Source: Lolium rigidum (lineage: Eukaryota > Streptophyta > Magnoliopsida > Poales > Poaceae). Taken from it: 64,000 bases of DNA. Below, piece after piece: positions 63,920 to 64,000 of the stretch. Numbering within the stretch: position 1 is the first letter of the stretch; every line of letters begins with the position of its first letter. Both the position numbers and the translations under genes were made by a program. The stretch lies in the NCBI RefSeq assembly GCF_022539505.1, contig NW_025900946.1:1-64000 (forward strand), given 5' to 3'. The notes beneath the pieces are model-generated. The model was not told where the DNA came from. It saw only the letters and a program-made list of their open reading frames with translations, and made no database searches.

Positions 63920-64000
63920 GATACGTCTCCAACGTATCGATAATTTCTTATGTTCCATGCTACTTTATTGATGATACCTACATGTTTTATGCACATTATA
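63920..64000 (+). mobile_element. Start of another LTR of the same type, cut by the window end
   Basis: GATACGTCTCCAACGTATCG follows CACC directly; the leading T of the usual TG is replaced by C. The rest matches the first ~80 bp of the neighbouring LTR. Confidence 0.8.

Overview
The window looks like intergenic DNA from a large grass genome, most likely a Triticeae species (wheat, Aegilops, barley or rye group). LTRs beginning TGATACGTCTCC or TGATACGTCCAAAACG, CACTA transposons with two coding blocks, Stowaway and Tourist MITEs and GC-rich host coding sequence all fit that group. The species call is inference from recognised repeat types. Almost everything is transposable-element DNA, much of it nested. 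Two host genes stand out, both on the minus strand: a small B3-domain gene (3427-4009, frameshifted) and an intact EXORDIUM/PHI-1-like gene (44177-45127).

Layout. 1-8743: two arrays of a ~330-bp tandem repeat (1-2647 and 6232-8612) flank a less repetitive island with the B3 gene; a 380-bp foldback element sits in that gene's upstream region. 8744-16882: a minus-strand Athila-like Gypsy element (3' LTR, internal region, broken ORF), cut by a second LTR element that itself carries a 5'-truncated LINE. 16883-29597: a 12.7-kb CACTA transposon with palindromic terminal repeats, a decayed TNP2 transposase, a second decayed gene with an Ulp1-like end, and a small intact ORF with an RNase H1-type hybrid-binding (Cauli_VI) domain plus a C-terminal membrane segment. 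29598-37101: diverged duplicated segments (A and B), sorted by Harbinger, Tourist, Stowaway and other insertions whose empty sites are visible in the other copy. 37339-41694: a LINE with an uninterrupted 1195-codon ORF2. 41708-47231: a SINE, MITEs and the EXORDIUM-like gene. 47760-58701: a three-level nest (LINE remnant, LINE, complete LTR element with 5-bp TSD and only gag plus protease). 58718-60550: second copy of a segment also present at 31103-32190. 60551-63354: one end and the second gene of another CACTA on the minus strand, cut by LTR fragments that run to the window end.

How the parts work together. The large CACTA is the most structured object. Each of its two transcription units has, just before the coding start, a related leader containing a hairpin with the same 12-nt loop, conserved stem core and compensated stem change, followed by a shared ~22-nt motif. 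A perfect 57-bp inverted repeat built from the terminal-repeat motif lies between the two genes. Together these suggest shared regulation, or self-silencing, of the element's genes.

Limits: all calls come from reading the sequence and ORF translations by eye. Frameshifts may be real decay or assembly error. Named TE families are by resemblance only.
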